From Trachythela sp. YZ-2020 (lineage: Eukaryota; Cnidaria; Anthozoa; Malacalcyonacea; Clavulariidae), in assembly GCA_016169945.1 (NCBI GenBank), contig JADLSH010000153.1:992001-1056000 (forward strand): DNA of 64,000 bases, read 5' to 3'. A model generated the notes under the pieces. The model worked only from the letters and a program-made list of their open reading frames with translations, did not search any database and had not been told where the DNA came from. Below are positions 60,169-64,000 of the stretch, one piece after another. Each line of letters starts with the position of its first letter. Position 1 is the first letter of the stretch. The translations under genes were made by a program, and so were the position numbers.

Positions 60169-60517
60169 CAGGGGCGTAAATAGTGGGGGTGGGGGTGACA
60201 CCCCCCAATGTGTAGAAATGACCAAATTTGGCAAATTTACCAAATTCGTCGGGCAAAAATGAGGCCTAAAAATGTTGTTGTAATATTTTGAGAGAATTTG
60301 GGGTATTTTTAATGGAAAAACCGTTAAAAAATAGGGGGAAATTGAGCGAATTGTGATTCCTCATGTCTCGAAACATGATAGTGGCGCGAAATTTTTACAG
60401 TATTTTACAGTATAGTTGGGCCAGCGGGGAGGGGGGGGGGGTAGAATTCGTTTTATTTATTTTTCGTCGGCGAAATTTGTTCACCCCCCTAATGCTGTAG
60501 CCCTAGTTACGCACCTG
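60169..60517. mobile_element. hAT-type MITE with 8-bp target duplication
   Basis: It begins CAGGGGCGTAAATAG and ends CTAGTTACGCACCTG (inverted, imperfect). AGCTTAGC on the left (60161-60168) and AGCTTACC on the right (60518-60525) form an 8-base duplication with one change, as in hAT elements. G- and C-rich runs lie near the ends. No coding capacity. Confidence 0.85.
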
Positions 60518-60877
60518 AGCTTACCTATATATTATAATGATTGTGATATTAGTCTCCTATAATCTACTTTTCATCCTATAGTCAACATCCTACTTGTGGG
60601 AGGAAACTGGAGTACACAGAGAAAACCGACGACTTTCGGCGAAAAGGTTAACTACCTGCCTTGCACAAACAAACGAATCATGGGTTGTTCTAACCAACCT
60701 GTCTTTACAGTGCATGCAGTGTTACTTTTCACGAGTATAGAATCTGGGATTGAGTGAGACTTGAACCCACGATTTCAAATGTGCGCTAACTATGACGACT
60801 ATTTACAATAATGCACAATATACTCCTATAAAGATAACCTAACTAAAATTTGTCCAAGGGGTGTATTACTCGTGTTT

Positions 60878-61490
60878 TATATATCTAGCAAATAAGTGTC
60901 AGTAACTATATAGAAGTTGGTATATTTATCGACTGCATACGAATTAAACTATTAATAAATGCTAGTTATTTGCTCATTATACGTCTGCACTTTTCTGTAA
61001 TGTATATATAATATAGGAGACGTTTGGTGAGCTCCTGCCTTATATATCTAGCACAGTAAGAATTAGTAAGTATTAATAGAAGTTGGTATATTTATCGTTT
61101 ATAGGCGAAACTAATGCCTGTATGATCGCTCAAACGTCTGCGGTCTGCATGTGCTGTTCGCAAGTCTGTACATAGATACTGAAGTGCGTGGAGGGGTCTT
61201 CAATATTTCATTGTTTTTTTCTTAATTTATTGAATATATTCAATCTCTCCACGCAGTTTCTGACCTTCCAACAAATCTATCGAGAACAGTAAGTGTCAGT
61301 AAGTTTATGCAGGTTGCCATATTTATTATCTGCATAATTATGCGAAACTTATCATTGCTCGGCAAACGCCCGCGCTCTTCGCAAGTGTCTGTCCGTAGAG
61401 AAGTGCATGTAGAAGTGTGTGAAGCCGTCTTTACTCAAACTTTTTAATGCTTTTCGTTTATAGAAACTCGTGAGTTCCTGACTCTCCATT
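60878..61490 (+). repeat. Three degenerate tandem units upstream of the GPCR gene
   Basis: Each unit contains in order an AGTAAGT/CAGTAA phrase, AGAAGTTGGTATATTTATC or a close variant, a TGCATA/CGAAACT phrase, CTCGC/TTCGCAAGT, and an end of the GAGCTCCTGCC / GAGTTCCTGAC type. Units start near 60880, 61040 and 61290. They lie 0.6-1.2 kb upstream of the receptor start codon and could be promoter or untranslated exon duplicates. Confidence 0.6.
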
Positions 61491-62060
61491 AAAAGAATCA
61501 GCATTTTACGCTTGCCAAGAGTCATATTCTTCGATAAACCAACGAAGGCGGCAACAGTGGCTTAACTGATTTGGACGATAAACAGATTGGATTGACATCT
61601 ACGGAAAAAAACTGTGAGAATTATTTTAAGACGTCCTTATTACGACATTCCACGTGCATTATCTAACTGTATTGGACAAAAAACGCTAAGCTAGTAATCC
61701 CCTGTGCAGATTTCGCTTACAAGGGCAGTAGCAGGGCATACTCTTTACTTCATTTTCTGCAGCCACCCACTTCCCAAAATCTGACTACCTGACCATCATC
61801 CAGAATCTATACTAATCATTCTCTCTCGTTCCCGGAAGACACTCGTTTTGTTACCAAAAATTCCAAAGAGCAGCATCCATAACTAATCCTGATCACCAAA
61901 TTATTATCCAGAAATTGCACTAATCCTTTTGTGTCGGAAGTCCAAAGAAAATCTCCTAAAGAAGACAGGATAAAAGAAAGGATATCTCCTAACAATCCAA
62001 CCAGACCAAATAACAGTCAGTTTCATTACCTAACAATCCCCTGCGCATCTGAGATTTACC

Positions 62061-62880
62061 ATGTCAATGGTGGGAAATACATCAGTCTTACAGCAGCAAG
62101 AAGTATTTGATCATTTCTCAGGGACTATTGGGTTATACAAAGTTCTGTTCGCATTGATAGACGGCTTGGGCATCATTGGCAATATTCTTGTTATATCCAC
62201 AATATTCCTGAACCCCAACATGAGATCGACCATCTACTATTTGCTCGCCAATCTCGCCTTTTCCGATTTGTTGTTCGCCATTTTAGCGCCTTTTCACATC
62301 TCGATGTTACTGGATGAATACAATTGGAAATACGGTGCCGTATTCTGTCGCGTATATTATTTCGTCTTTCGTTCGTTTTACACGTTTTCTATCATGAATC
62401 TGATTCTGATCACAGTCGAACGTTTCCTAGCAACGCGGTATCCGTTTTCGTTCCGAGGCAACCCGAAACGCACGTTGGCGTTAATCTTAGGGACCTGGAT
62501 ACTAAGTTTTGTATTCTCTTCACCATTCCTTTCCGTGATGGAGCACAAGGAGTGGGCTCCGGAATACAGTTCCTGTTACCAAATATGGCCAAGCAAACTC
62601 GCGTCTCGCGCGTATTACACGTTTGTGTATGTCCTACTGTACATCATTCCTCTGGCTCTCATGGTGTTCATGAACGCTCTCATCTCAATGACCCTCCGCA
62701 AGCAACCGCTTGGTTTCCTGACCGCCAAGAACGACACGCAACGCAAGCAGTTCAAAGCACGCAAACGAATGTCGCTGGTCGTTATTGTCATCGTGATTGC
62801 GTTCTTCATATGTTGGTCACCGTGGAATATCATTGAATTCGTGGAAAACGCTCGAGACAGACCGTGGAATAATCCGAAGG
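62061..62880 (+). CDS. Class A (rhodopsin-like) GPCR, exon encoding TM1-TM6
   Basis: ATG 62061 (TTACC before it) opens a 273-codon exon. Residue 6 is an N-glycosylation sequon (NTS). Landmarks are Asn41 in GIIGNILVI (TM1), Asp69 in ANLAFSDLL (TM2), Cys96 at the top of TM3, Glu120-Arg121-Phe122 (ERF in place of DRY), Trp146 in TM4, Cys172 in loop 2, Pro197 in TM5 and FFICWSPWNII (CWxP) in TM6. The exon ends NNPK and a donor (GTAGGATAG) in the third extracellular loop, so TM7 must come from a later exon. None was found by 64000. It is a plasma-membrane receptor of neuropeptide-like type; the ligand cannot be inferred. It is not closely similar to the remnant at 3080-3867. Confidence 0.85.
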
Positions 62881-64000
62881 TAGGATAGTTTATATTTGTA
62901 TATAGATAAAGATGTTGGATATATCAATCCATCGTATTTCATGAGTTGTTGATGCCATGGTTTTTTAGTGCGTGTTTGATTCCTGCAATATGCAGTTTTT
63001 TTATTATAATTTCGCCTCAGACACATGTCAGAAGAGCGCTTCCAGTTTAACTCTACCAAACACCGCAGATTTTTCCGGGTACAAACTAAGAGATGCCCCT
63101 TACTGGATCAATAGGGATAACAGATTAGAGCTATATCCAATTAAAAGGACTAAAAGTTTATAAATATCTCTAAGATCCATGTAGGAAAAACGGTCATCCT
63201 TTATTGTTCCAAACTTACCACAGGAAGAAACCAAAATACCCGAAGAAAACTTGTGCTGTTTAGTAGAGTAATACTGGGCACACTCTTCTCCCATGCAACT
63301 AAAGAATAATGATATATTTATTTAGCTTCGCCTATAATACAAACAATTTTTAGATTCAAAACAGACACCACAACTACTGTGGGCCCTTAAAAATAGACAA
63401 CTGCATAATTTTGGAATCCTGACCTACAGAGGTCAAACACCAAAAACACACGAACTAGCCCATAGTTCGGAAAGGCATCTTATCCATCCCTTTTTAAAAT
63501 CACCCCCCCACCTTTTTTTTACCAAGATCTCCCCATTTTAAAAACTTTACAATCCCCCTTTTACTACATCTGTTTCAGTGAGCAAAATTTTATATGTTAA
63601 CGGTTGAAAATGGTGTGGAATTATTAGTATAAAAAGATTTTTGGGGCTTTGTGAGAACCATACCCAAAATCCCCCTGAAAGGCATGAAATTCAGTCTTGA
63701 TTCTCTGCACTTTGAAAAGAAACAACTTGCTCAGCTCAATCTTTATGACAGTTTTTTGCTTATTCTCCCCCCTCCCCCCATTTTTAAACCAACCAACTCC
63801 TTTCTAGTAGTCCCCCCATTATTCCAAAACAATTTCCATCCCCCCTATTTTTGTCTTTTTTGAGATGGTTTATCTCAGATGGATATGTATATTACATAGT
63901 TCGAACCCCCCCTTAAGAAAGGGAGGGGGTGGGTTCGAACTATGTAACCACGTTGCCACCAACACCTACACAATACCAAATACACTGGACTCTTACAGGT
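62881..64000. other. Probable GPCR intron with low-complexity tracts and a hairpin
   Basis: No NPxxY-type TM7 exon is recognisable. C-rich and T-rich tracts occur at 63500-63560 and 63760-63850. A hairpin at 63893-63946 pairs TACATAGTTCGAACCCCCCC with its inverse GGGTTCGAACTATGTA. Confidence 0.55.

Noticed and set aside
62972..63294. TM7 exon of the downstream GPCR
   Set aside because: Frames in this interval contain no NPxxY-type motif or hydrophobic helix in the right phase after an acceptor.
63893..63946. An intrinsic terminator hairpin
   Set aside because: A bacterial-style terminator makes no sense in this eukaryotic intron-like setting; it is a palindromic repeat.

Overview
The window looks like a repeat-rich, AT-rich animal nuclear genome. 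Genes are split by spliceosomal introns with GT-AG borders. There are rhodopsin-class GPCRs, a secreted BRICHOS-type precursor, a TTAGGG-type telomeric repeat, and DNA transposons of families typical of aquatic invertebrates (ISL2EU, PIF/Harbinger, Helitron, hAT-like, foldback elements). A cnidarian or similar marine invertebrate is the best guess, but the sequence alone does not fix the species. No bacterial, organellar or viral block was recognised.

Host genes are few. (1) A small secreted cysteine-rich protein is encoded by two exons at 570-1192, and its signal-peptide exon is duplicated at 6032-6100. (2) A class A GPCR remnant at 3080-3867 (minus) lacks TM3 and most of TM4. (3) A six-exon gene at 23013-31722 (plus) encodes a predicted 293-residue secreted BRICHOS precursor with a C-terminal nine-cysteine domain; its introns carry several foldback elements. 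(4) A class A GPCR at 62061-62880 (plus) has TM1-TM6 in one exon ending at a splice donor; the TM7 exon was not found before the window ends.

Mobile DNA dominates the rest. Two ISL2EU elements of about 5 kb (11666-16652 and 47930-52908) have the same plan. Terminal inverted repeats of 0.9 kb are flanked by AT target duplications. A THAP plus DDE transposase gene runs inward from the left arm, and a SWIM plus YqaJ-type nuclease gene runs inward from the right arm. In both elements the inverted repeat runs past the start codons, so the two different proteins share one N-terminal peptide. A Helitron remnant (about 38060-42880, minus) is interrupted twice: by a two-gene Harbinger element (39443-42017, TSD TTA) and by a hAT-like element (38176-38754) that splits the HUH nuclease motif. 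Two non-LTR retrotransposon fragments, two tRNA-derived SINE-like copies, a 488-bp TIR element with a visible empty site, and many short hairpin elements complete the inventory.

A structured tandem-repeat block lies at 20161-22135: a TATCAAA-rich satellite, a 46-bp array, an interstitial TTAGGG tract, then the satellite again in reverse. It sits between inverted-repeat arms at 18091-18502 and 22170-22618. Exon borders and frames were worked out by eye; no similarity search was possible, so family names rest on recognised motifs.
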